64,000 nucleotides of DNA. Source: Strigamia acuminata. Its lineage: Eukaryota; Arthropoda; Chilopoda; Geophilomorpha; Linotaeniidae. The notes beneath the pieces are model-generated. The model was not told the DNA's origin and made no database searches. It saw nothing but the letters and a program-made list of their open reading frames with translations. The stretch lies in assembly GCA_949358305.1 (NCBI GenBank), contig OX442315.1, positions 18,130,427 through 18,194,426 on the forward strand, read 5' to 3'. The position numbers were made by a program, and so were the translations under genes. Shown here piece after piece: positions 46,881-57,861 of this stretch (the stretch's first letter is position 1; each line of letters begins with the position of its first letter).

Positions 46881-49664
46881 TGTTGGAGAAAACAAACAAG
46901 AAGGAAAAAAATGTAGAAAGAAATAAAAAGATTAAGCACCTTTCTTTATAAAGACAATTGAGTTTAAAATCTCGTGTTTGATCCTACGAATTGCTGATAA
47001 TAAAGCGGGGAAAAAATAACGGGAAATCAGGTTAAGCTTTCGTCTTGTCTCTTATATCAAGATTTACAACTTTTTTCTTGGATAAAAATCAAACTTAGGA
47101 TCAGTTTTTGGTCAGTGATCTGTGTATACAATCGTTCGCTGTATTATCTTTGCAACAAATCAACTTAAACTATGTTGTTTTCTATCAACTTTAATTTTTT
47201 TTTCCCTTTCTCACAGGTTTTGTTTATTCTACTGATGATCATTTAAGGTCAAAATGACGAGAAACTTGTTTTTAGTTTACAAAACTGTTTTTGTCCTCTT
47301 AAAAACGTGACACGATTTGTTGATTCGGAGCAATCATAAACCAAAGGCAATATTCCAAAGACTAGTATACAATTAAAATAAAAACGAAATAATTATAGAA
47401 TTAGGTCTTGAATCCATTAAATAAGTAACTTGCATATCCATAAAACCATAAGGGACTCAGGGGAAACCTTTTTTCCTATGAGATTCTGTCTTTAAGAGTC
47501 ATTATGCTTGTAAATAATGATTCTGACCTAATCCAAAAGTAGGGACATTCTCAGCCTAAGGCTCGCATATAACTCAACAAAATGCCTGTAAATGAAGATA
47601 TAAACACGTGAAGTCTTCATGATACCATACATCATACTTTTTACGTTAAAACAATAAGAGAAATGCATTTATTGGTGTTTAAATAGTTACACAAGAGCCT
47701 TATATCTATCCACTTGAAAACTATTCGGCCATTTTGCATGTAGGTGATCATGGGGAAGGTGTTCGAGACAATTGTACAATATTTTGCAATATTTATGTAT
47801 CTATCCTTAACCTTCTTGTTTCGAACAACTAGAATATTATTTTTAGCAGAACCCTGACCATCATGAAGTGATACCAAGGTTTCACTTATTTCCATTATGT
47901 ATTAATTTCGATAACATGTTTTATTATTAATAATTGAGAATTATAATTTATAAGAATATGAAATTTTAGAAATTAAGGCAATTTGTATGTTCAAAATGTT
48001 TATAATGCGCTGAAACTGTTGATGAGGGGACCTGGTCGATGTGCGGCCTTGAGCTTAAATACAGCAACGTATGGAAATTGGCCCCCTATAAAATCCAAGG
48101 CTTTTCGCTCGTCCAACACGGATCGGTGCCAACGGCAAGGTTTTTTTCGTGCCGGAAGTAGGCCAGAGGGCGAAGATGCGCCGTTGCAGTTGATTCTTGC
48201 TGGCCTCAATCCGCAATTGTTGCAAGTGTTTTCAGAACTCGTCCCACTCATCACGAGGAAGAAAAGAAAAATGGTTAGAGAATGAAAGGCGCTAAGCAAC
48301 CGGTCAAATTGAATTTCCTGTTACCTCGAAGTTGGCAGAGACAAATATTTGAAAGAAATTAATGCTTAGCCGAAAGTTAACATTAAAGGTGTATTTTTTA
48401 AAACTGTTTTTTTTTTTTTTTTTTTTTTTTTTTAAGTAAATTGTTTATTAGGAAGATTTGAAATAAAAATGTATGAGAAAAGGTCAATTTTTTTTTTAAC
48501 TTTTACAGAAATATAAACGGCCTAAATTCTTTTTCTGTATAGTAACGCCGTTCTTCTCTTGTGGCAAAATGCTGAACTTTTAGATTTGTTTAATTCATTT
48601 TTTTTTAAGTAATAAAATTTAAAATTTTTAAAAATAATGAAATTTTAATTTTTTTTAAATTGAAATTTTTTTTTATTTTTTTTTTTTACTTTTAATGAAA
48701 TCATCTGAAAATGGGTAAAGCCATGAGTGAGTGCGCCATGAAATTTTTTTACGAACTTGTCTGCCTTGTGGGTCCCTCTTTAGGAGGCTTTAGAAGGCTC
48801 CGATTGTAAATTACACGGTACAGTACATTACGATCTCGTGAAGGTGAAAATCACAATTATAAACCAAACCAAAAAAAGTAAAGATTTTATGATTGATTTA
48901 TTTTCATTTGCAGCATCAAACTGACTGCGGATTTCATTCATCATTCCAAAGAAAACACCCATTGATCGAAGTCGATCGAACTCGTCTTTTCGATTTATTA
49001 ATGGCCGACATAAAAAGCAACAAGCACTAACAGACTAATAACTGTAAGTTAGGTGTTATTTACCTTACTCTATGGAAGGAAGATAAGCTTACCTCGCTCT
49101 TTAGTTTATTTAGTTAGTGCTTTTTTATTCTTGTCGTTTTCGTTCCGAACAAATAGCCATTTTGTTGTTATTGTTCATTATTGAAATAAATGGCATCTTA
49201 GAAACAAAAAGCATAGATTCTTAGCTCTAAAACGTCAGATCAGTGCCCGTGTTCATTCCAATTTTAATTTTACAATAAATAGATTTTTTAAAAATTGATT
49301 TCTTGATGCGGTTCGGATATTTTGTGTAGCTCACAATAAATGGTCAATGTGTTGAATGAAATCAGCAGAAACATATTTATATAACGAGAGCAGCAAAAAC
49401 GTGCATACATAGTAACAATAACATTGCAAAATATGCAACAAAAACAAGTTTTTTATATTATATTATTAACGCTAACTAACAGCTTTCAGTTTTTTGTTTT
49501 TAACTTGAGAACTTATGTACTTTGGGGTCTCTTGGGATTAGTCGGTAAAGCATGTCCGGTCTTCATTTCTTAACTTCTGTTTCTTGGTTAAAGCATCTAC
49601 ACCTAGTAGCTAAGATCTGTGGCTATCAATGCCTGCGAAGACCTCGGCATCGACTTGTTCTCTT
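46881..49664. other. gene-poor stretch
   Basis: Contains a run of about 27 T at 48407-48433. A GC-richer patch at 48020-48260 has a TATAAAA near 48089 on the plus strand. Two mid-size minus-strand frames (47641-47895 and 48000-48299) lack supporting motifs or splice sites. I see no gene I can defend. Confidence 0.45.
48407..48433. repeat. poly(T) tract
   Basis: Run of about 27 T, possibly the tail of a retroposed copy on the minus strand or simple slippage. Confidence 0.8.
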
Positions 49665-49913
49665 TTATCTGGTCGACTGCTTTCCGAACAATTGAAGTCG
49701 CCATGTTGTTACTACGTATGGTTTCGATTGTTTATCCTTCTTTATTCGGTTCCCTTCTGTAGTAACTAGTGCAGAACATTTGAATTTTTGAAAAAAGCGA
49801 GAACACCATGAAATTGTTCCTCTGACATTCTCACGTTCTCGGACATATTCGAAATTCCTATCAGGTGAAATTGGTTTTCTACGTTCGCTTATCTCAAACC
49901 GACAATTTGCCAT
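49665..49913 (-). CDS. candidate small basic protein, 82 aa
   Basis: A minus-strand frame starts at the ATG at 49913 (MANCRFEISERRKPIS) and ends at 49665. A well-formed TATA, TATATAAG, lies about 42 bp upstream near 49954-49961, and the leader TCATTCAATCATC is short. The protein is basic, has no signal peptide and includes WCSRFFQKFKCSAL. No family is recognised. The TATA box is what raises it above other frames of this length; it may still be chance. Confidence 0.3.
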   Translation of the reverse strand: MANCRFEISERRKPISPDRNFEYVRERENVRGTISWCSRFFQKFKCSALVTTEGNRIKKDKQSKPYVVTTWRLQLFGKQSTR

Positions 49914-50247
49914 GATGATTGAATGAAAAGTATCAAGAGTGCAGTGGCAAACTTATATACCTAATGGAGGTAGTAATGTTTATATGACGTTAGTATAACG
50001 TTGGTGTAACGTTGGTGTAACAATCGCACATTTAAAAAATATATATCTTATTTAATTGCATGTTTCATTTACATTTGTTTCCTTCTTAGTAATTTAAATT
50101 AAAAAAAAAAATAAGCACACAGTAAATTGTGACACAATAACAGTCAAATTCCTACCAAATGTAAGGCTTAAAAGCATTTAAAATAATATAAAGTGACTTA
50201 TCTGTATAAATATACAGCATAAGTTTGGCAAAAGTAAAACAAAACGG

Positions 50248-51379
50248 TTAATTAGGTCGGTCAGTGATTCCAAATTTTCGATTCACTTCATCGTACAGAC
50301 CTGGTGCATCTCTACAAGGTAAAGCATCATCCAGGTAATTGCAAGCGAGCGCTGCTTGGTCGAACACTGTTTGATTGCCACAAAAGAAACTGTATTGAAT
50401 CATTTCTTCAAGTCCATTTTCCAAATTCTCATGAGGAACACAAACGTGAAAAATCTGACAGTTGTTATCTGGATCTGCGTAATAACCGTAAATACGTCCG
50501 TTGCAAGAAAATGTTGTCTTGATGAGTCCAACAATAATTTCAGAACCTGCTGGTAAAGCGTAAGCGGTGGAAGCACTAGTTGTTTGATGGACTTGTGGGC
50601 CACTAAAACCACTTCCACCTCCACCTTTACCCCCTGGCTCAGACTTCTCGCCTTTTTCATCTTGGCGCCGAGATCGCAGATTTGACGGTGAAATTTGAAA
50701 CTGAAATAAATGGAATTAACAAATGATTTTTTTTTTAATTTTCATATTACTGGTAATAGTCGACCGCGATATAATGACTTTTTTGTTATAACGAAAACTT
50801 AAAAATTGATTGGTTAGTTTGCCGTATAGCACCATGTTAAAAACCATTATTTCTGGGGGGCCAATAAATCAATGCCTTAAAAAATTGTGATTTCACGAAC
50901 TTTTGTTATAACAATTTCTCGGGTCTTTTGTGATTCGTTATAACGAGGCTCGAATGTATCACTTGTCAAAAGGTATTTTTGTTAGTACAGTCGTGGACAA
51001 AAAAAAACTTTCCTTTAGTTTAGCTGTTTTAAGTTTATCTATCATTATTTGCCTGGTCTATCTTTTAATACTGTTGCTAGAACAATACGAGAGACCGGGT
51101 CAAGATTGATGTCATTGAATCTGAATGGATTTTTATGCCACTTGGTAGATAAAACTGAAGGGAATTTTTTTTGTCCACGACTGTACAGTCGAAACTCTTC
51201 ATAATGATTCGTTATAAAGAGTTTCGACTGTTCATACTTACATTCTGCGACCATACACCTAACAGACAGACTGAAATTACAGCCGCTGGAAATTAAATTA
51301 AAAAAAAATCTAATTACAAAAATAATTCTAATAAAGTAAACAATAAGATTAAAGTACCTGATACAAAAAAGTGTTTCAT
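50248..51379 (-). CDS. secreted CBM14 protein with RRQ module, gene 9
   Basis: Exons 51358-51379, 51242-51285 and 50248-50700 on the minus strand (phases 1 and 0) give 172 aa. The signal peptide is MKHFFVSAAVISVCLLGVWS. The mature N-terminus QNFQISPSNLRSRRQDEKG holds the array-specific module SPSNLRxRRQ, which resembles a furin-type site. A glycine-rich spacer and TTSASTAYALPAGSE precede the CBM14 domain, with cysteines at 88, 103, 109, 129, 142 and 151 (spacings 14-5-19-12-8). The tail is LYDEVNRKFGITDRPN. This is the first member of the 50-64 kb tandem array. Its second intron holds three MITE-like insertions. Confidence 0.91.
50757..50957. mobile_element. pogo-like MITE (TATAACG family), copy 1
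   Basis: Left part TAGTCGACCGCGATATAATGAC and right part GTTATAACGAGGCTCGA are imperfect inverted copies. It matches the copies at 52592 and 61197 in the TATAACGA-rich termini. It lies in intron 2 of gene 9. Confidence 0.5.
50988..51183. mobile_element. Tc1-like MITE
   Basis: Starts CAGTCGTGGACAAAAAAAA and ends with the inverse TTTTTTTTGTCCACGACTG, flanked by TA on both sides. The element is 196 bp with no coding capacity, in intron 2 of gene 9. Confidence 0.75.
51186..51230. mobile_element. minimal pogo-like hairpin
   Basis: A 45-bp palindrome, CAGTCGAAACTCTT..AAGAGTTTCGACTG, directly follows the Tc1-like MITE. It looks like a pair of TATAACG-family termini with almost no interior. Confidence 0.6.
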
Positions 51380-51463
51380 ATTGAAAATCAACTCACAAGT
51401 CAGTCTAGGAAGCAGAGTTGAATTGGGTGAAAGTTGTGCCAACGGACTGTATAATATTCTCTA

Positions 51464-51471
51464 CTTATATA
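51464..51471 (-). promoter_or_regulatory. TATA box of CBM14 gene 9
   Basis: TATATAAG on the minus strand. It is part of a promoter block shared by the whole array, described under findings. Confidence 0.65.
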
Positions 51472-51905
51472 GGCTTTGTGTGACTTAATTCTTCAATCCC
51501 GTTGCGAGAAAATGAAATCATGTTAATTCTTAAAGTAACTTATGGCCTAAAGCAGTCAATCATGAATTCTTGATGCAAACATCCGAGGTGTGAAAGAAAA
51601 TTATGAAATTTAGTTAATACAAGCGTAAATTGCTTTATTGTAACTTATTTTCCGAGTTAATTTTATAACTGCGGGAGAAAAGTAAAGTGTGAACATTTTC
51701 ACTCATGCGCTACCTCAAATGTAAACCACTTTGACGGACGAACCTCGTTTTTCCAATTTACGGTACAATGAAAAGAAAAAGGAATGCCAGTCGCCTTGTT
51801 ATGCAGGTGTCAAAGGTCTATTTTAATGCAGGAAGTGGTTTTATTTGTGAATGCTACAACATTCTTGCGCGCTTGTTTCCATTAGCTTCGGGTCACGGTG
51901 GTTCT

Positions 51906-52330
51906 TTAACCACCGTCAAATCCATTTTCCAAATTTTGATGAGGAACACGATTGTGAAAAACTTGACAGTTGTTATCTGGATCTGCGTAATAACCGTACA
52001 GACGTCTGGAGCAAGATTGTGTCTTGATAACGCAAACAATAATTTCAGAACGTGATGATAAAGCAAAAGCAGTTTTGGATTGATGGACATGCGGGTCGCG
52101 AAAACTAATTACAGAAGGACTTTTAGCTTCTAATGTTGTTGGATGTCTTTTGGGGAGGAATTTTGGAAATCGGGTCCCGTGGTCGGGTCTTTTCTTCTAT
52201 CTGCGAGAACTGCGAGAAGCTATAAATCCGCTTCTGGGTGAAAGTTGAGTCAACGGATTATGCTGTGTTTTTTACTTATATGGGATTTGTGCTACTTATC
52301 TTCTTTTCCCATTGCCAAAACATGAGCTCG
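51906..52330 (-). pseudogene. truncated CBM14 pseudogene, copy of gene 9
   Basis: Minus-strand codons give ALSSRSEIIV, QSCSRRLYGYYADPDNNCQVF, then HNRVPHQNLENGF before a stop at 51906. The third cysteine is replaced (HVCVP becomes HNRVP), and the second half of the domain with cysteines 4-6 is gone. Both signal-peptide exons and the RRQ module are missing. The promoter-like block with TTATATGGGATTTGTG at 52270-52325 is still recognisable. A deletion has brought it next to the half-domain. Confidence 0.85.
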
Positions 52331-53585
52331 TATTAATTCTTCTAATTACTTTTGCTCCGAGGAAAACAATCTTTAATTTTTGATGCAAACATTCAAAGTG
52401 CGAACGAAAATTACTTGAAAATATCCATGATTGTTTGTCGTGGATTTAGGTGTTTGTTTGTTTTTGTTTTGTGATGTTAAAAAAATACAAATATAAAAAC
52501 ACAAAACACCTAAAACATTTAAAACATACTTCTTGAATACAGCTATTAAGCCCTGCAAACTTCACAGGAAGATGAGTTCACATATAATATACAGTCGAGT
52601 CTCGCCATAAGTTAACGAATCGCAAGGGATCCGAAAAATTGGTTCGTTATATCAAAATTTTTTAACATGGTGTTCTTATGACCAACAAACCAAGTCATTT
52701 TTAAGTATTCGTTATAACGAAAAATTCGTTATATCACGGTTCGTTGTAACGAGGTTTGACTGTACTACACTACACGTACTATTTATATTTTATTTAATCG
52801 TATATATTTATTTATTGCCCGACAGGTATTTTACTTCTGTCCGTTAAATAAAAAGGGACTAAACCAAACTAATCTAAAACTAAACTAAACTGTGTGAAAC
52901 ATACGAGCTTTATTGGAACAATGGAGCATGCAAATAAGGTTCAAGATTAGGTTTAACAGATAACAAATTTGTTTAATCTAACGTTAGCACATAGGTCTAT
53001 CCTATACTGAATACATATGTGAATAATGAGTTGTTCCTGCTAGAAGATTTTGTAGCTGTGAGGCATCATACGTTTCATACAAAGAGTAAACTGTCCGAGC
53101 AACCAATTTGAATACCGATGTGCGCATCACAACTTCATCATCTGGTGTTGTTTCAACATCACTTTATTTCCTTTTAAGTTTATATTTATTTTATCATTTT
53201 TTTTTACTGCTTTATTTTGTGTTTTCACAAGATGTTAATTGTTAGGAAAATGTTGCGTATTGACTATTTTTTATCATACAAGGTAAAAATTATTTACAAA
53301 AGCACACACATTTTAATTCTTTCTTAATTCATACAGTAATAACAAAACAGATCTTTTTTTAAAGCTAATAGTGAAAGTCATTAAAAATCAAATCTACATT
53401 TACAATTTAATTGAGTATTAATTTCGCCAAGATGACGAACACTTAAAACCAGTATAAAACGATTATCACAAAGAAAATAAACCATTACAGTAAACAACCG
53501 CCATAACAATTCCAAAAATGTTTCAATCTTCCACTGTTATTTGTAACGAATTGATCGGTCATTAATTCCAAATTTTATATTCGCT
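52331..53585. other. spacer with MITE and 3' flank of gene 10
   Basis: Holds the TATAACG-family MITE at 52592-52762 and AT-rich 3' flanking DNA of the next gene. No further gene seen. Confidence 0.5.
52592..52762. mobile_element. pogo-like MITE (TATAACG family), copy 2
   Basis: Begins CAGTCGAGTCTCGCC and ends TTGTAACGAGGTTTGACTG with TA on both sides; 171 bp. The interior has GAATCGCAAGGGATCC, shared with the copy at 61197. Confidence 0.75.
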
Positions 53586-55622
53586 TTATGTTCGTCCAAG
53601 ATCGTACATACTTGATGCTTCGCTACAAGGTAAAGATTCATCCGCGCTATTGCAAGAGAGCGACGCTTGATCAAACACGGTTTGATAACCACAGACAAAA
53701 CTGAACTGACTTATTTCATTAAGTCCTGTCTTCGCACTTCGATAAGGAACGCATTTGTAGAAAACCTGACAGTTTTCTGGATCTGCGTAATAGCCGTAAA
53801 TACGTCCGATGCACGAAAAATTTGTCTTGGTAATGCCAACTTCAGAACCTGATGGTAAAGCGGAAGCAGCAGGACTCGATGATTGATGGGTTGGTGATGG
53901 TTTAACTTTAAATGATGTTTCTTGCTGGCTAGTAACTTGGGCTGCAATTTCGGTTGGTATTGGTCCAATTTTCAATGGTCTTTTTTTCTGCTTTGGAACG
54001 ATGACTGCTGCATCAGTCTCTGAGACGATTGGCTCTGGCTCTATTTCTTCTTGCAAAGGTTGTACGGCTACGGCGTCACTTTGTTCTTCACTTTCTGCTT
54101 GGCGCCGAGTTAGATGTGATCGCAGATTTTGGGACTAATTAGATTTTAAAAATAACAAATGGTTATTTACCTACTAATAGTGGCAGCTGTAATAAAAGGC
54201 AGTAGGTGCATTCAATCTTAAATGGATTTCTGAAATCGTGATTTTCTTGATTTTCAGAAATCAAGGAAATCAAATTTCAACTTTGAACGACTTTAAAATT
54301 TCCAAAAATTCAACTGCTGCAGATGCGCAATGTGAACTGGCCGAAATCTCAAGATTTTGATATGCCATAACACAGTGGAACATTTAAACACTGATCGCAT
54401 TCGAGAGCTCAAATGCGATCCAAAATTATCGCTTGCTTCTGTCAAATTGCAAACAAAAATAACTGTTCTGATCGCTTTATGTGCAATTTGATATGGCTGA
54501 AAATCAACGTGGAAATCAAGGAAATCAAGGAAATCGACCCTACACGTGGATTTCCAAAAATTGGATTTTCTGAAATCGGATTTTATTTTTATTACGTAAA
54601 AAAACGTCACTCCCGGTCACCCGAAATCAAGAAAATCAGCGAAATCAAAGAAATCCATTTAAGATTGAACGCACCTATAGTCTGTGCAAGGTATCTTGAT
54701 GCTAAATTCGTACTGCGCATCCCATTCTGCGCAGACAATTTTCTAATTCCAGTTGTTATTTAGCAGTATTAAGCCTAATATTAGGCCTAATAATTCTAAA
54801 ATAAAGTAAATAAAAAACAATAAACTCATAATTAAAAGTAATTTACAACGTAGTACCAAAATATTGTTGTTTTTTTACCTTATTTTCGCATTATTAGGCC
54901 TAATATTAGGCTTAATACTGACATATAACAATTGGAATTAGAAAATTGTCTGCGCAGAATGGGATGCGCAGTACGAATTTAGCATCAAGATACCGTGCGC
55001 AGACTGTAGTAGCTACGTTGATGTCTTACAACGTATTATTTTCATGACGCATTGTGATTGGTTGAGATCTATTGATGTCGCTTCGTTTCCTCAATGCATG
55101 TTTTGAGGTTTTATCTTCTAACCTTATTCGTTTTTAGCGACATAATGCATCTCTCAACCAATCACAGTGCGTCATGAAAATAATGTTCATTTCGGACATG
55201 AACGAAGCCACTTTGAAAATAAAATTGAAGTACGGAGTATAATATTTACAGAATCATTAGATGATTGATCGGTTGGTGGTCGGTTTTGAAATTTAGCTTC
55301 TTCAAAGTTGGGGGTTACACCTAACTGATCTCCACTAGAACCTTTAGCTATTGAATCAGTTATCGCACCAATTTCTTTTTGGCGCCGATATCGCAGATTT
55401 GATGGAGAAATTTGAAACTAAAGTTAAAAGAATTAGCAAATAATTAATATTAATAGTGTCAGAAGGTATTTTTTGGTATTGTACTTACATTCTGAGACCA
55501 CACACACAGCATGCAAGTTGAAATTAAAGCTAATATTTGGATTAAAAATTACAGAGTTTTACAAATAATTAAAATTAAATAAAGAATTACATAAAAGTAC
55601 CTGATATGAAAAAGTATTTCAT
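53586..55622 (-). CDS. secreted CBM14 protein with two RRQ exons, gene 10
   Basis: Exons 55601-55622, 55489-55529, 55250-55417 and 53586-54134 on the minus strand give 259 aa. The signal peptide is MKYFFISALISTCMLCVWS. Exon 3 begins FQISPSNLRYRRQK and exon 4 begins SQNLRSHLTRRQAE, so the RRQ module has been duplicated as an exon. An acidic Glu/Pro linker precedes the CBM14 domain (FSCIGRIYGYYADPENC, FYKCVP, FVCGYQTVFDQ, SCNSADESLPC). All six cysteines are present, with one residue fewer between the first two (13-5-19-12-8). Small losses have occurred: IV is missing before the domain, and the tail stops at SSMYDLGRT. Remnants of the FGITDRPIR tail lie out of frame just downstream, so the C-terminus is eroded. 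It may be functional or on its way to a pseudogene. Confidence 0.82.
54203..54677. mobile_element. MITE in intron 3 of gene 10, element alpha
   Basis: Inverted termini TAGGTGCATTCAATCTTAAA at the left and its reverse complement ending at GCACCTA at the right; 475 bp, no transposase. The small ORFs here on both strands come from the inverted arms. Confidence 0.75.
54677..55009. mobile_element. long palindromic MITE, element beta
   Basis: About 330 bp that is nearly one large palindrome. The left arm begins TAGTCTGTGCAAGGTATCTT and the right arm ends with its inverse at GCAGACTGTA. Long stretches (for example GCGCAGACAATTTTCTAATT) match in inverse order. It abuts element alpha and would fold into a long hairpin in RNA. 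Confidence 0.75.
55033..55186. mobile_element. inverted-repeat element gamma
   Basis: Arms containing TTTTCATGACGCATTGTGAT and, inverted, ATCACAGTGCGTCATGAAAA enclose a short centre. This is the third inverted-repeat element in one intron. Confidence 0.65.
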
Positions 55623-56263
55623 ATTGAAAAGTAATGCAGTTGAGCAGCAGATTTGGATTGCTGGATAGTTGGGTCAGCGGACGAGAAAAATGTTCACTAC
55701 TTATGTGGGATTTGTAGTCATTCTTCATATCGCATTGCGAAAAGGTGAATGATGCCAATCCTTAAAGTTATTTTTACCCCGAGGCAAACAATCTTGAATT
55801 CGTGATGTAAACATTCGAACGGGGAATAAAACTTGCGCAAAGAAAGTTGATTTTGATGTAATAAATTTTTCTTCTTTTGAATAGCATTGAGTTGAAGCAG
55901 CATTACAAATTTTATTTATCACAAACATTAAAAAAGTGTTTATTTTAATTTTTAATATGGTATGTACAAGTTTAATGCACCTACCAGTTAACTAGGTCAT
56001 GCAAACTTTGCAAAAAGATGAGTGCGAAATAGTCAAAATTATTTGTAGAAGTACATGCATTTTAATTCTTTCGTAATTCGTAATAATAAAACAGATAACT
56101 TTTTTTAAACTTAATGAATTCATTAAAAAGGAAATCTACATTTACACTAAGATGAATATTAATTTTGCGAAGATGATGAACAGTTAAAACCATTACAAAA
56201 CAATTGTCACCAACAAAATAAACTAATTACAGTAAATAATCACCATAATAATTTAAAAACAAT

Positions 56264-56947
56264 TTAACGAATTGGTCGGTCAGTAATTCCAAATTTTCTA
56301 TTCACTTCATCATACGAACGTGGTGCTTCGCTGCAAGGTAAAGCGTCATCCACGTCGTAATGACCCCTTTAATCGTCAGAACCTGATGGTAAAGCGTCGG
56401 CGGTAGGACTTGATGATTGATGGCTTGGTAATGGTCTAATTTTAGGTGGTGTTTTTTGCTTTTTTGGATCGAAAGCTGCACCGGCAAATTGTTGGGGTGG
56501 TTTTGATCTATTTCCAAATGATGATTGTAATTGCTGGCCGCCTGAATTGGCGGCTCCACTAGAGAATTGGACAATTGGCAATCGCATTCCTTCTCCAGCC
56601 AAAGATTGTCTGGCGAGGCCCTCACTTGTTTCATTTTTTTCTGCTTGGCGCCGAGATCGATAAAATGACAGATTTGGCGAATTATTTTGAGACTAAAATT
56701 TAAAAAATTAGGGTTTATTATTATTAAAATCATTTAATGTGTATACAGGGTGGGCCAAAAGTTACGAAGGGGTTGTAATATTTAATAACTTTTGGCCTAT
56801 CCTGTATACTTACATTCTGAGACCACACGTCCAGCAGGCAAGTTGAAATTACAGCTAAAATTTGGATTAAAAGTTACAAGTACTTACAAATAATTAAAAT
56901 AAAGGAAATAAGAAAATATAAGTACCTGATATGAAAAAGTATCTCAT
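56264..56947 (-). pseudogene. CBM14 gene 11 with the chitin-binding domain deleted
   Basis: Exons 56926-56947, 56814-56854 and 56369-56692 still encode a signal peptide (MRYFFISAVISTCLLDVWS), a SPNLSFYRSRRQ module and a Ser/Gln/Pro linker ending TADALPSGSDD, 128 aa in all. Where gene 12 continues into the domain, about 190 bp are missing. The junction puts a TAA after GSDD and joins it to the sequence for the sixth-cysteine region and the tail (DVDDALPCSE..FGITDRPIR, readable only in another frame, down to 56264). Five of six cysteines are gone. Signals for secretion and splicing survive, so a domain-less secreted peptide remains possible. Confidence 0.85.
56746..56804. mobile_element. internally deleted mariner-like element
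   Basis: A 59-bp remnant starts CAGGGTGGGCCAAAAGT and ends CTTTTGGCCTATCCTG between TA dinucleotides. It sits at the same intron position as the 486-bp copy at 58541 in gene 12. Confidence 0.8.
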
Positions 56948-57024
56948 ATTGAAAAGTAATGCAGTTGAGTACCAGATTTGGATTGGTGGAAAGTTGTGTC
57001 CACGGACGCGACAAATAATTTTTA

Positions 57025-57030
57025 CTTATA
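57025..57030 (-). promoter_or_regulatory. TATA-like box of broken gene 11
   Basis: TATAAG within CCCAATATAAGTAAA on the minus strand, at the array's conserved promoter block. Confidence 0.5.
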
Positions 57031-57229
57031 TTGGGATTTGTATGTTTTCTATATCCCATTGCATAAACGTAAATGATGCCAGTCCTTTAAAGCGCTTTTT
57101 GACCCGAGGCAAACAGTCTTGAATTTGTGATGCAAATAGTCCGAGGTGAGTAAAAATTACGCAAAGAAAGTTGATTTTGATGTAATAAATGGTTCATCTT
57201 TTGAATAGTAATTATTATCAGCATAATTC

Positions 57230-57497
57230 AGCATTCCTCAAACTGGTGGATTGCGAGTCGATTTTTGGTGGGGCGCAATAGCAATGTGCTTCTATATTTC
57301 TAACTTGTGGAAGGTATAAAAACATGTCAGAGATATGAAAATAAATGAATAAACTGGACCTTAAGGAAATATAAAGGGTTAAGGGATGACTTTTTCTGGC
57401 TATCAATTAGTACAACTTGCAGTACCAATGTGCCGGGGTTGAAGTGGGTCGTTATTACTCGTTATAGATTGTTAAAAAGTTTCAGAACTCCTGGCAT
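57230..57497. mobile_element. hAT-like MITE, copy 1
   Basis: Contains CTCAAACTGGTGG at one side and TTAAAAAGTTTCAGAACTCC at the other, with a middle (TTTTTGGTGGGGCGCAATAG) identical to the copy at 59455. Termini resemble hAT CAGGGGT-type ends and are decayed here. Confidence 0.5.
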
Positions 57498-57717
57498 AAT
57501 TGCAGGATTAGTTTACTACAAACATTAAAAAAGTGTTCATTTTATATTTTAATGCGGTGTATGTCAGTTTAATTGCACGTACCCAGTTAACTCGGTCCTG
57601 CAAACTTTGCAAAGAAATGAGTGAGCATGTGAAAATTATTTATAGAAATACACACATTTTAATTCTCTCATAATTCATAGTACCAATACCGACAATATAT
57701 TTTTAAAGTTAAATAAA

Positions 57718-57723
57718 TTTATT
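57718..57723 (-). terminator. poly(A) signal candidate for gene 12
   Basis: AATAAA on the minus strand, 140 bp after the stop codon at 57862. Confidence 0.4.
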
Positions 57724-57861
57724 TAAAAGCAAATCTACATTTACACTATGATGAATGTTAATTTTGCGAAGATGATGAACGGTTAAAACCTGTATAAAAC
57801 ATTTGTCACAAAGCAAATAAACCATTGCAGCAAATAATCACCATAATGATTTCAAAACAAT

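Noticed and set aside
44337-46951. Plus-strand frames with LSRPW..ATDGNT seen twice
   Set aside because: The similarity is explained by the tandem duplication of units A and B. The two copies differ by frame-changing gaps, so coding is not supported.
48000-48299. Minus-strand 99-aa frame in a GC-richer patch
   Set aside because: No recognisable domain, no splice context, and a similar-size frame is open on the other strand. Left unannotated.
54293-54763. Frames on both strands of about 105-116 aa
   Set aside because: They lie inside MITE elements alpha and beta and come from the inverted arms.
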